Shown here: positions 34,608 to 45,419 of the stretch, piece by piece | How the letters are laid out: each line of letters begins with the position of its first letter | Numbering within the stretch: the stretch's first letter is position 1 | Assembly: GCF_027942865.1 (NCBI RefSeq) | Contig: NC_134506.1 | Span: forward strand, 15,770,436 to 15,834,435 | DNA length: 64,000 nt | Direction: 5' to 3' | Origin: Odontesthes bonariensis | Taxonomy: Eukaryota; Chordata; Actinopteri; Atheriniformes; Atherinopsidae | Made by a program: the position numbers and the translations under genes | Notes under the pieces: generated by a model | Told to the model about the DNA's origin: nothing | Databases searched by the model: none | Seen by the model: the letters and a program-made list of their open reading frames with translations, nothing else

Positions 34608-35285
34608 AGGCGGTAGCATGGTTGCCGCGTCTGTCACGGCGGTGGTGGACCGTGACGTCAAAATGACGTTTCAGGCCTGGCGCTTCCCTTGAAAAGACGG
34701 CGCAGCGCGTTGTCGTGCACCAGTCGATTTTTGTAACTTGGCGGCGCCGAGCACAACGAACCGGATGGACCGATGTGAGACCAGGCTCAGTGAGGAGGTG
34801 CGTTTGTACAGGCAGCTGTACGGAACTGCAGTGAAACAGCACAGGGAGCACGTAAACTCCCCAAACTGGTGCACAGAGATTGGCAGAACTTTGGGGAAAG
34901 AGGGAGAGTTCTGTAAGAATGTGTGGAAGAAGCTACGGGACAGATACGTGAAGGCAAAGAAGAGGGCAGAGACTCTGTTGATGCCGGGGGCTTCAAACCT
35001 TCACCTCTTTTAACTGAATTAAAAAATTAAAATGATCCGAAAACTGCAGCAGTATCATTAATTACAGTATTCTTGCTCTTGACACCGGCATTGTTTTCTT
35101 CTCCACTTTCCTGGTTGTAGAGTAGCAGTAACCTTCACGTAGCAGCGCCACCTCTGTGACGGAGAAAATTGCAACTACTGGCGCGCAACGACTTGCGCCA
35201 CTATATAGGGTCCTATGGCGGGCACGAACTCGTGACGTCATCAACACCGCTCGCGCGAGCAGACGCGGCAACCATGCTAGAGCCT
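34608..35285 (+). mobile_element. PIF/Harbinger-like element with MADF/Myb-like ORF
   Basis: The termini are inverted: AGGCGGTAGCATGGTTGCCG at the left and the complement of AGGCTCTAGCATGGTTGCCG at the right, continuing to CGTCTG. The flanking triplets are TAA and TTA, of the TWA type used by PIF/Harbinger. The element is 678 bp and encodes a MADF-type protein but no transposase. Confidence 0.75.
34765..35013 (+). CDS. MADF/Myb-SANT-like protein of the PIF/Harbinger element
   Basis: 82 codons from the ATG at 34765. The pattern LSEEVRLYRQLY, NWCTEIGRTLG, CKNVWKKLRDRYVKAKK is a MADF/Myb-like trihelix, the DNA-binding accessory protein encoded by PIF/Harbinger transposons. It ends soon after the domain, so it may be a truncated copy. 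Whether it is expressed is unknown. Confidence 0.6.
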   Translation: MDRCETRLSEEVRLYRQLYGTAVKQHREHVNSPNWCTEIGRTLGKEGEFCKNVWKKLRDRYVKAKKRAETLLMPGASNLHLF

Positions 35286-36060
35286 TTAGGCTATCTATGA
35301 AGAGTTATGTAGAGTGCAAATTCCTGAATCAGACGTGCGACGAAGAGTCGACACGTGTATCACTCTCAAATCACATTATTCTACGGGCACGTAGACAACT
35401 GTCAGGACATCCAGAGGAGGAAGAGGTAGAACCTTGGCCTGATTTAGGATCAATCCTAAATTCCACAAGTTCTCTATCAAGGTCTCATCAATCAAAGCAT
35501 AGTTCTGTCAGATCCAGTATCCTCTCAGCCAAAAGAGACGAGGCTGTGGCTGAAGCTGCAGCTGCTCAAGAAGTTCTGGCAGTGTTGGATGAACAAGAAA
35601 AGGAAACAACAGAACTACAAAGACTAGAGGCTGAAGATAAACAACGACTGGCGCAGTTTGAATCTGAGAAGCTAGCCAGACAACAAGCAATTCAAGAAAA
35701 GCACAGAAAGCTTGATCGCCTAGAAGAAGTAAAGAAACTAAATGCTGCAAGAGCTCGAGCAAAGGTTTATGATCAAGCTGGAAACCACGAAACACTTAAC
35801 CTACTAAATGATGTTGAATCAGCAGTAGGATTTCCAGTTTCTGTTCCTAAAGATCCATCATTCATTCTTCAATCTCAGCCAGTCATACCCCAAGCCCTTC
35901 ATGCTTCAAGTCCACTTTTCATTCCGCAATCTCAGCCAGTCATGACACAAGTCAAGTTCACTCCTCAACCCTGCAGCCCACATCACAGGTTCCAGTGACT
36001 CAACCAAACATTGAACAGGAACGGAATAGCTCAGATTTTGCTTGGGTCAGTGCACTAGCG
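35286..36060 (+). pseudogene. BEL/Pao element II gag, second segment
   Basis: After the PIF-like insertion the gag frame continues briefly, shifts near 35380, and then reads an Ala/Glu/Lys/Arg-rich coiled coil (KRDEAVAEAAAAQEVLAVLD... to about 35770) and a Pro/Gln-rich stretch. A further shift occurs near 35960. The segment is cut at 36060 by the 2.5-kb hAT, and gag resumes at 38577. Confidence 0.75.
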
Positions 36061-38576
36061 CAGGGGTTCCCAACCTTTTTGACTGCACGGACCAGAGCGC
36101 AGCTGTAATATTTCAGACGGACCGGTGGGGAATGTTACGTGACGTCACACCACTAGTATCATGTTAACATGCAAAACAGAAACATGACGCAACCTAGTCA
36201 AGTCAAGTCTTTTATTGTCAGATACACAGAACAACAGAGTCGGACTGGGCATTGAAATACTTAGGACAGGACACCGTACAGGAACTACCATAACAGGACA
36301 TAACATGCCGTAACATAAGTACTCGAACAAAAACAGTAACACTAAATAGGCAATGTGAATACTACAAATAAAACTACCTAAACAACATTTACATCAAAAC
36401 TTAACTCACCCTCAATGTGAACCCTGAGCCTGTTTTCCAGACACAAGGTGATCATAACGCGGTGTTATGTCTGTCAGTGATATGCGCAGCGTGTTCTCAG
36501 CATCCAGTCTGCTGCGCTGCTTTGTTTTGGTGACTGTCAAAGCGGAAAATCCAGCCTCGCACAAGTAAGTGGACGGAAAAGACAACAGTGTCTTCAGCGC
36601 TATTTCAGCGAGTCCTGGGAATTCTCCCATAACTTTAACCCAAAATGATGAGACTGAACTTTGTATAAATAAAATCTTGAGGCCTCCGTCATTTTTTAAC
36701 TCCAGTAATTTGTCCTCTTGTGCTGATGGGAGAGATGATGTTTCGGAAGTAAAGGGATCTCGTATCCATTCCTTTCCGACCCTCGGGTCCTTCGCGGAGG
36801 GAAAGTATCTCTCAAACTCCGCTGACAGTGCGCGCAGGTGATCCAGGATGAGCGCTCTCAGGTGTGGGCATCCGTCCTCTCCTGTAAACTCCGTGTATGT
36901 GTGAAACATGTCACAGACACCTTTCTCCACTCTTTTAGCCCAGGAATCCAGTTTTGCTTTAAAAGCTGAAATTTTGTCGGCCACTTTGAACACGGTGGAT
37001 GTTTTACCTTGAAGTGACAGGTTGAGCTCGTTGCAATGCGCAAATATGTCACACATGTAAGACAGTTTTGACAACCAGTCGTGGTCTTTGAAGTGGTCGG
37101 CAAGCGGGGAGTGTCTCTCGGACAGAAATACCAACAGCGGCTGGCGGAGTTCGAAGACACGATTGAGAGCCTTGCCCCGGGACAGCCACCTGACCTCCGC
37201 GTGTAGCAGGAGCCGTTTGTGGTCCTCATCCATACTGTCACAAAGCTGTTCGAACATACGTGTGTTCAGCGCACGTGTTTTGACATAATTTATTATAACA
37301 ACTACGTCCTTCATGACCTGGTTGAGTTCTGGTGAAAGTCTCTTGCATGCCAACGCTTCACGATGAATGACACAATGAGTGGCTTCGCAGTGTGGAGCCC
37401 TCTCTTTTACGCGGGTGATGAAGCCAGATATGCGGCCGGTCATTGCTGCGGCCCCATCGGTGCACACACCAACACACTCCAGCCAGCTGAGTTTACCGGA
37501 CATGTATTCATCCAAGGCCTTAAATATCTGCTCTCCCGTAGTTTTAGTTGGCAGGTTCAAGGCGCACAGCAAATCCTCCTGCAAGTCATCTTGATAGATA
37601 TATCTGACATAAACGAGTAAAACCGCCTTGTTTTCCACCCTCGTCAACTTGAATCGCATACCACTTGGATGCGTTTAATCTTTCCAAAAGCTGGCTTTCA
37701 ACATCCTCCACCATCTCATCTATTCTCCTTTTAACGGTGTTATTGGAGAGAGGAACGTGTCCAACTTTATTTGCTGCAGCTTCACCAAAAAGTAATTGGC
37801 AAATGTCCTTGGCTGCTGGCAGAATTAATTTCTCCCCGATGTCAAAGGGCTTTTTTGCTTTTGCAATACGATGCGCGACCACATATGATGCCTTCAATGC
37901 AGCTACATTAATGGCAGTTGCGGACTTCATCATCTGCCGCTGGCTGTCCTGTTCTGATCTTCTTCTCTCAAAATATTCAACTGGCTTGTCTTTAATTGCA
38001 GGATGTTTCGTCTCCAGGTGCCGAAGTAATTTTGATGGTTTCATAGCTTCGTTTGCTAGCTTCTCTCCGCACACAACGCACAGTGGATTAGGAGCAGCTG
38101 CGTCCCCAGATGTGATGAAACCGAATTTCATGTAACTGTCGTCATATTTTCGGTTGAATTTGGATTTCTTTCTTTTCGTTTCTTCATTATTTTCGCTGTC
38201 TGTGGGCCTTTTTTCAGCAGCTCTGGTGAAAAAACTTGCCATTGTCGTTTGTTTCTTCATGGTTTCCATGGTTTCCTTCTGCGTTCCCCCCGTTCCTCGT
38301 GCAGATGTGACCCTCATCTCCGCCAATTAGAATGTTTACATTGACACGTAACATATTGGCTATAACGATACAATTAAAAATAAAGTAATCTGCCTGGTGA
38401 TACGTGATGAAGAGGTTTGAATTTTCAAGTAATAGGCTAATTATCGAAATGCAATGCAGTACATTTATGGCAAATACACCCTCTTTTTTCTGAATGGGTT
38501 TTCACGGCCCGGTTCTTAACGACTCACGGCCCGGTACCGGTCCGGGGCCCGGTCGTTGGGAACGCCTGCACTAGCG
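36053..38576 (-). mobile_element. hAT transposon, near-complete (BED-finger type)
   Basis: The element at 36061-38568 has termini CAGGGGTTCCCAACC and (complement) CAGGCGTTCCCAACG and an 8-bp duplication CACTAGCG (36053-36060 and 38569-38576). It carries a transposase gene on the minus strand in two overlapping frames. The target lies inside the gag region of BEL/Pao element II. Confidence 0.93.
36412..38326 (-). pseudogene. hAT transposase, ZBED5/SCAND3-like, one frameshift
   Basis: The N-terminal frame (38326 to about 37640) encodes a BED-type zinc finger with CVVCGEKL and LLRHLETKHP, after a basic region. The C-terminal frame (about 37659 to 36412) continues with VLLVYVRYIYQDDLQEDLL, the CTDGAAAMTG motif of the RNase H-like core, CVIHREALA, and a C-terminal dimerisation part (SFPSTYLCEAGFSALTVTKT). 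The join near 37640 falls where related transposases have the conserved DESTDV-type motif, so a short deletion has removed part of an acidic catalytic-region motif and shifted the frame. The remaining roughly 630 codons are otherwise open, so the copy decayed recently. Confidence 0.88.
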
Positions 38577-40305
38577 GAAGCTATCAGTGCCAGTCGTCTC
38601 CCAACACCAGAGCCTGCAGTATTTACTGGAGATCCTTTGAAGTTTAATGATTGGCGACTGTCATTTGTAACATTAATCAACAGAAAAAACATTCCGAAGA
38701 ACGAACAATTGTACTACCTAAGGCAGTATCTAGGTGGCACTGCAAAGAAGGCTGTAGAAGGATTTTTCCTACTAGACACAGATGCAGCATACGATTCAGC
38801 CTGGCAACTGTTGGAAAAACGCTTTGGAGACCCATTCATAGTAGGGAAGTCCTTCAGAGATAAGTTACATGGATGGCCAAAAATAAACCCCAAAGATGGT
38901 TGTGAGTTAAGAGAATTTGCAGACTTCCTTCAGAGTTGTGTAGCTGCAATGCCCCACATCAAAACTTTGGAAATCCTTAATGACTGCAACGAAAGTCAAA
39001 AAATTCTATTGAAACTGCCTGACTGGTTGGTGTCTAGTTGGAACCACAAAGTGATGGAAAGCAGACTAGCAAATGCTAGATACCCATCATTCAAGGAGTT
39101 GGTTGACTTCCTGTCAAAGGAAGCAGATCTCACTTGTGATCCCATCTCATCCATTCAAGCAGTCAAGAGAATAGAAGGCGAAAGACAAAGGCAATACCGT
39201 GGTCAAACTATTCAAGCAAAGACACTGTCCACAAACGCAGCACAACACAACATTCCATCGTGTGACTTCTGCAAAAGAACAGGACACGTCCTTGCCAACT
39301 GTAGAAAGTTCTGTGAAAAGACAGTTCAAGATCGTGTGAAGTTAGTGCAGACAGAAAAGCTTTGCTTTGGGTGCTTGAAGACAGGTCATCTCTCAAGAAG
39401 GTGTGACAACAGAAGTACATGTGAAAGCTGTCAGAAAAAACATCCAACATGTCTACATGTTGACAAGTTTTCAGAATGTCAAACATTCGTATCTCCAAAG
39501 GGAGACAAAAACTTAAAGGACAAAGCAGTCACCAAAGAACCAGTTTCGACAGGAACTACTAATAGAGTCATGCAAGAAGGACTAAGCACACAGACATCCT
39601 CAATCGTGCCAGTCTGGGTCTCATCCTTAAAGCAGCCTGATCAAGAAATTCTGGTCTATGCCCTACTAGACACGCAGAGCGATACAACTTTCATTTTGGA
39701 TGAAGTGGCTCGCGACCTCGAAACAAAGAAGGAGAATGTTTGTTTGCGGCTGTCTACAATGTCAAATCGGTCAACAGACATACCTTGTCAGAAATTGACA
39801 AATTTACAGGTTAGAGGATATAACCTAGACAAAAGAATTCCATTGCCATCACTTTTCACAAGAGAGTTCATTCCAGCGGACAGGGCGCATATACCAACTT
39901 CCCAGACAGCTCAAAAGTGGCCTCACCTAGAACAACTAGTCGACAAGATCCCACCACCATTAGATTGTGAAGTAGGCCTTCTAATTGGTTATAACTGTCA
40001 GCAAGCCCTCCTTCCAAGGGAGATCCTGTCTAGTGAAGAAAACTATCCCTATGCTCAGCGCACGGATCTTGGCTGGAGCATCATTGGTTGCTTTAGTACA
40101 GCAAGCAATTACAGTGATGCAATAGGAACAAGTCACAGAGTAATGGTGCATCAAGTGACACCTATCATGCAACCTTCATTAACATTAAGAAGAGAAGTGC
40201 ACTTTGCATGTAAAACTCATGTCAAGGAAGTCAATTCAACAGACTTTCTTTGGCAGCAGCATCTTCCACCTCGAGGAGATGGTGGGAGAAATCGAAACAA
40301 CTGAC
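38577..40305 (+). pseudogene. BEL/Pao element II gag C-terminal half, zinc knuckles, protease
   Basis: One open frame. In order: the DUF1759-type gag region (FTGDPLKFNDWRLSFVTLIN, YYLRQYLGGTAKKAVEG), paired zinc knuckles CDFCKRTGHVLANC (about 39260) and CFGCLKTGHLSRRC (about 39364), and an aspartic protease segment with YALLDTQSDTTFI (about 39658). A protease-RT linker including PYAQRTDLGWSIIG follows. The frame breaks near 40250-40305, where the reverse transcriptase should begin. Confidence 0.88.
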
Positions 40306-41187
40306 CCTGAACTTCGCAAATCTTATGTTCAGGCAGTAAAGACGAAAGAAGAAAGATCAGTGGTGAATTGCCTCACTAAATTCTCTGACTGGTTTGGAGT
40401 AGTGAAGGCTGTCGCTAGGCTCAAAAGATTTGTCAGAGAGTTTAAAGACTTTCAGTCAAATGAAGCAACCAATCTTGAAGAACGAAAAGAAGCAGAAATC
40501 TTTATTATCAGGTTGGTGCAAGAAGAAGCTTTCGCTAAAGATATACTAAAATTTAAGCTCCAGAAAGAATACCCTCTGAGCAAACACAACAAGTTACATC
40601 AGTTGAATGCTTTCTTAGATGAAAACAACATTGTCAGGGTGGGAGGACGCCTATCCAAAGCAGCTTTACACCACTATTTGAGACACCCCGCAATACTTCC
40701 AAAGAAATCTCATGTGTCATCATCGTTGCTTGTCAAGCATCATCACGAGCGGGTCTTTCACCAAGGAAGAGGCATGACAACGAACGAGTTGTGTGCAAAT
40801 GGTTTATGGATCATAGGATGTGGAAACGTGGTCTCTTCACACATTTACAGATGTGTAAAATGGAGGAGAGTACAGTTTCTGGCCAATGAATTTTGCCAAA
40901 GATGGAAACGGAAATATCTGCTAAATCTCCAACAAAGAAAGAAATGGCAAAGAAAATCACGAAACTCACAAGTAAATGACGTAGTGATCCTACGAGATGA
41001 CAACTCACCAAGAAACGAATGGAAGCTTGGCAAGGTTGTGGAAGTTCAGCCCAGCACAGATGGCATGGTGAGAAAGCTGAAGCTACTTGTCAGTGACACT
41101 ACATTTGAGAAAGGAAAACTACATACCAGAGCTACTCACCTTGAAAGGCCCATCCACAAAGTAGTCACCTTAATAGAGGCTGACTAA
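40235..41187 (+). pseudogene. BEL/Pao element II pol remnant (post-RNase H linker, integrase ends)
   Basis: Starts within the region that normally follows RNase H (FLW context). It continues with the integrase zinc-binding H-H-C region (VKHHHERVFHQGRG) and stops at IYRCV, then jumps directly to the DUF5641-like C-terminus (WRRVQFLANEFCQRWKRKYL ... EWKLGKVVEV). The D-D-E integrase core and the whole of RT/RNase H are absent. Both losses are clean internal deletions, and the two ends are joined in an open frame to the stop at 41185-41187. Confidence 0.85.
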
Positions 41188-41207
41188 GTCTTCACATTCA
41201 TACAGAC

Positions 41208-41591
41208 TCAGGCTACGGCTACACGAAAACGAAACGAGGTTTTTTTTAAAACGGGTACGAAAATTCTTGCGACCACACGGAAACGCGCTGCTGGTCCACA
41301 CGAAAACGGATGAAAACGATGAAACGATGCAGTACACACGCCACGCTGTGAGACAATAGAGAAGTGTTAAAATTGGCTCACAGCGTCAACGTGTGACTGA
41401 CGCAAAAACGTTTTAGCTGTAACAATGGAAACGAAACGAGGCCGTTTTCAAACTTTCCCACTCTGGAACCCGTTCTCAAAAACTATCGTTTTGGGGTAGT
41501 GGGAACGCCGGCTCCGTGTGGCCGCGACAGCGAAACGATAAGAAAAAGTATCGTTTACAGTGAAAAACGTTTTCGTGTAGCCGCAGCCTCA
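41208..41591. mobile_element. 378-bp palindromic MITE
   Basis: The element at 41211-41588 has inverted termini GGCTACGGCTACACGAAAAC and the complement of GGCTGCGGCTACACGAAAAC, with TCA on both sides (41208-41210 and 41589-41591). The interior is rich in ACGAAAACG and its complement, so it can fold extensively. A 3-bp duplication suggests a PIF/Harbinger-type source. It lies between the pol stop and the 3' LTR of element II. Confidence 0.8.
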
Positions 41592-41665
41592 TTCACTCAT
41601 TTACATACTCTCTAATTTTGTTTTAAAAATCCCTCACTTCAAGTTAATGAGTGATTTGGTGGGAG

Positions 41666-42106
41666 TGTAAGTGCTGTTGAATTTATGTTAAAAATAATAT
41701 TTCACGATTTCATCTTGTTGAATAATTTAGATTGTGTTATTTAAGTAAATTTATATGTGTGTTATAAAATGGTTTAATTTCATGACGTATTTAATTTTGT
41801 TTATCGGTGCAGTGGTGTTTTGGCCCGGAACCAATGTTTATTACCTGTGTGTTGCCGCGGCAGATTTAATTTGAAATTTACTGTTAAGCGTAGCTGAAGA
41901 CATCAAGAACCTCTCTCACAGCAAGCGGCTAATGAGGTATTTTTTGTGTGTAAATGAAGCATTTTGTTTATGTTTATAATTTGTGACATTGTTTCTTTGT
42001 TGCGAACCATATATGTATGTTTGTACCGGCAGTTCTCACGGCGTGAATTGGAGAATAAATGCCAGTAAGAACCACGATCCGTGTTTGCGTTGTGACAAGA
42101 GCTACA
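41666..42106 (+). repeat. 3' LTR of BEL/Pao element II
   Basis: 441 bp starting TGTAAGTGCTGTTGAA and ending CAAGAGCTACA, followed by the GTACG target duplication. Confidence 0.9.
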
Positions 42107-42279
42107 GTACGGTTACACTGTCGTAAATACAACACCCTTTCGCTTTCACGTTTCACATTTGTTGACGAACCGGCGAGGAGTCAGAAGGTGCAAGCTATGT
42201 CGACCGAGAAGGTAAGAGTAATCAAATATACCTGGGAGCGTGAGAGGAGTCTATTTGTTTTTGCCGGCCCATGTCCTTA

Positions 42280-42560
42280 ACCTGTCCATTAAAATACCAC
42301 GATGAATTGTGTCAAATGCTGCTGTTAAATCCAAAAGTATAAGAACAGCATATTCACCTGCATCTCTCTTCATTAAAATGTCATTAGAAACTGTAAGAAG
42401 AGCAGTTTCAGCAGAGTGAAGGTGACAAAACCCAGACTGAAACGACTTCTTAAAATTCTTATAGAAGACAAATTTGAAATTGGTCTAAAATTCTGAGGAC
42501 GCAAGGGATCACTGAGATATTTTTATTAAAGAGGGTGAATAACGGCTTGTTCAAATTATC
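42280..42560 (-). mobile_element. L2-type LINE reverse transcriptase fragment
   Basis: On the reverse strand the sequence reads KKSFQSGFCHLHSAETALL and, further on, AVLILLDLTAAFDTIHRGIL. These are RT motifs including the catalytic LDLxAAFDT motif of L2/Rex-type LINEs. Upstream in the element there are stops and frame changes. Both ends are truncated. Confidence 0.75.
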
Positions 42561-42639
42561 GGGGGACACAGACACACGCGCGGAGTCCATTGTAGTCCAT
42601 ATAATTGTAGTTCAACCGCAGCGGAAATAAACGACGGAA

Positions 42640-42798
42640 GAACGCTAGAAGCTATCCATGAAGTTGTCTCAACTCTGGAGAGCATTACACAATTAAAACA
42701 AGAGCAAGAGGAATGCCTCGTCAATTTTGTTAGTGGCAAGGATGTCGTAGCTCTCCTTCCAACTGGCTTTGGGAAAAGTTTGATTTATCAAATGGTAC
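42640..42798 (+). pseudogene. RecQ-like helicase fragment (Walker A exon)
   Basis: One frame reads LKQEQEECLVNFVSGKDVVA and LLPTGFGKSLIYQMV. This is the Q-motif-like helix and Walker A (TGFGKS at about 42761-42778) of RecQ-type superfamily 2 helicases. It breaks off at ATGGTACC; a GT follows, so it could be one exon of a larger gene copy. No later helicase motif (DEAH, SAT, or motifs V and VI) was found nearby. Such RecQ-like fragments recur in fish repetitive DNA. It is probably a dead copy. Confidence 0.55.
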
Positions 42799-42799
42799 C

Positions 42800-43219
42800 G
42801 CAGCCGCGGCCGCTGTATTTGGGCAGGATGGGCAGAGCCCCGCCTTCCACACCCCAACCTTTCTTTTATAGATAAAATATAGATAATTATAAATTATAGA
42901 TAAAATATTTATTTCAACTTCAATCACAGTGGGAATCCTATTACACCATATTGTGGCTTGTGACGGACTTTGCGAGTGGAATCTGTTTTTATTTTTGCTG
43001 AAATATAGCCTACCTCCAGTGTGGCTGCTTAACGTTAGATCTATGGCCACTGGCCAGGGCAGATGCCTGGTCTGCTCTCAGCTAAGCCCGGCCCCGCCGA
43101 ACTCTCGAGCACATTCTACCAATCAGAATCACTGTAGGCCCCTACGTAGCATAATATCATGTTACATTTAGCGCGCCTGTATAGATGCTATTGGGGCAGG
43201 TGTATGATCTGCCCTGGAC
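42800..43219. other. Repeat-like spacer, not identified
   Basis: GC-rich ends (GGGCAGGATGGGCAGAGCCC at about 42820 and GATCTGCCCTGGACATGGG near 43207) resemble imperfect inverted termini of another small element. The interior is AT-rich. Confidence 0.35.
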
Positions 43220-43774
43220 ATGGGCTGTGTTTGAAACCGCCTACTTTTCCTACTATTCCTACTAGTCATACTTTTTTAAGTTCCCGGATGTCCACTAGAT
43301 GCATACTAGATTCGCCGAAATGTTGAGTATTCATCATGAGGTTACTTGTCACACTCAAACTACCCAAGATGCAACGTAACGTGACGTCGTCCATCGCCAT
43401 TTGAACGGTCAAATTCAGTTAACGGGACGAGAGGAGTCAAAACGGCGAAACCGGAAGTGCGTTGCTCACAGCGGCTAGCTTTACTAGCGGCGAATTCGTG
43501 GGAACAAAATTGTAAATAGCCGGTATTTTGTCAGATTTTCAACACCTTGGGGGTCTAAATGACCACTTTCTCGCCTGAAAATGTTTCAAATGTTGCTAAA
43601 GTTATATATTTACAGAGTTTATAGCTTAAGCGAAATCAGCTTTTCAGGCCGGCTTATGTCGGCTCGGGCAGGAGTGAAGTGCACTGTGTGTAAACGCTCT
43701 GCATACTGTCTGATCGATGAGTATGCCGTTTTCAAGTATGTAGTATGTAGTAGGCGGTTTCGAAAACAGCCATG
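43220..43774. mobile_element. 549-bp MITE with 3-bp target duplication
   Basis: The element at 43223-43771 has inverted termini GGCTGTGTTTGAAACCGCCT and the complement of GGCTGTTTTCGAAACCGCCT, flanked by ATG on both sides. There is no transposase. The 3' half matches 11049-11294. Confidence 0.8.
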
Positions 43775-45038
43775 GAAAGGACTCAAAGGGTTTAAGAAAT
43801 ATTACTCCGCCCATCTAGCCAGTGGGAACTTCAGTGCCGCCAAATTCCCCTACAAACTTGTTGGATAAAACGGATAACTATGTCGGATTTGATGAAGGAT
43901 ATTGGCTGTTTAATCCAGATTCACGTTTGTGGTAGGTAAATATTTTACTTTATAGTTGCTATCTTACAAAGTTTAAGTGATTGTGAACGAAGTCTTTGCA
44001 AAGTGGGAAACTGGGAGTGATTTAAAGGGACATTATGTAATTTCTTCCCCCATCTAGTGGTGCAATTTTATTTTGCAAAGTTGAATGAATTTGCTCTCTA
44101 GCGCCTCACGTTTTCAAATGTGCGCTGCAACTTCTTGAACTACGGCAAGCGGAATGTGTCAAGATTCAAGAAGCTATAGCTTCAGACTCAAGGTCCATAC
44201 AAACAAAAAGAAATCAAGACACACAGTACAAAGGATTACATAACACACATACAACAACACTATAAATACAGATAACATGTCAGATAACATAACATCTCCT
44301 TTGATGTGCAAGCAATGCAATTAGTCATATTCCGGGAGTTACCGGAAGTGACGTCGACGCAGCGTTAGCATTAGCAGCGTTAGCAATAGGAGCAGTAAAT
44401 AAACTCCCGGTAAACTTACAAACTTTCTAATGCCTCGTTTTGTGAGTTAAGTGAGTTAAGAGCCTATGTATACTACGGCAGAAGTTTGGTAACAATTAAT
44501 GCATTATTAGTGGGATCATTTACGAGATAAAATCTATTTAGCTTTTTTTTTTTTTAAACTTTATTAGTAAATCAACAAAATAACAGTTTACAAATGTGAG
44601 CATAACGCCAAAAAGAAGATAGCCAGGGGGAGCATAGGAATAATAATAAAAAGAAGAAGATGATGCACTTACAAAAAGAGAGCTAATGAACACAAAGACA
44701 TATGTGACCTGATCCAGCAAAATGAGTCACAGTGACCCAAATGTCAAAATTGAGATTTTGGTATCAAAAGAAAGGAATGGAAATAAGCTTTAAAATGATA
44801 CCATAGTCAAAGTCACACGTTGGATGGTTTTCAAAATATGGCCATTGTAGTGCTCTCAACACTGACGGCATAATTCACTTTCTTATATGTGTTCTGTTAT
44901 CTGTTATGTTGTTGGTTCATCGTCTTTAATGTTGTGCGGTTCATTGTCTTGAATGTTATGATGCATTTAATAGTTGCGGTCTCTTTAAGAGATCCGGTGA
45001 CGTTTCATGATAACAGCTGTTCTGTTGATGCGCGAGCT

Positions 45039-45100
45039 GTCAGTTGGAACTGTCAGTTGGAACTGTCAGTTGGAACTACCAGTTGGAACTGTCAGTTTTT
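45039..45100. repeat. 13-bp tandem repeat (TGTCAGTTGGAAC)
   Basis: Four to five copies of TGTCAGTTGGAAC, one with ACCAG in place of GTCAG. Confidence 0.9.
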
Positions 45101-45419
45101 GGTCAGTTAATAAACGCGACTCACAGAGTCTTAATGTGAGAAGTTTTCGGCTCATCTTTTCGCCTAAAGGCAACTTCCACACCATTTGATTTATGATCTT
45201 CCACCCTTTTTTTACGATTGAAAACCTGAGAAAATCGCGTTTAAAGTTTTTAGCCCGTTTTTTTGTTGATAGCTTTCAAAATCCTGTGAATTTAAGGGGA
45301 TAAACTTTTTATCTTAAAGCTTAATTTTACCAAAGGCATTTGTACACATATAAAATGGTATTAAACCAGACTGAAGCCCAAATGATTAGAAAATATTTAT
45401 TTTTGTTCCCACACACACT

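Larger units (their letters stand above)
31214..42111 (+). mobile_element. BEL/Pao LTR retrotransposon, element II (deleted, host of four insertions)
   Basis: Target duplication GTACG at 31214-31218 and 42107-42111. LTRs at 31219-31685 and 41666-42106 differ by three substitutions and two short indels by eye. A purine-rich GGTGGGAG precedes the 3' LTR. Remains of gag, zinc knuckles, protease and the ends of pol are present. Reverse transcriptase, RNase H and the integrase catalytic core are absent. Four DNA elements sit inside: 31688-33472, 34608-35285, 36061-38568 and 41211-41588. Without them the element is about 5.5 kb. Confidence 0.9.

Noticed and set aside
35156-35280. Basic N-terminal extension of the element II gag frame
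   Set aside because: This part lies inside the PIF/Harbinger-like insertion and is read through by chance.
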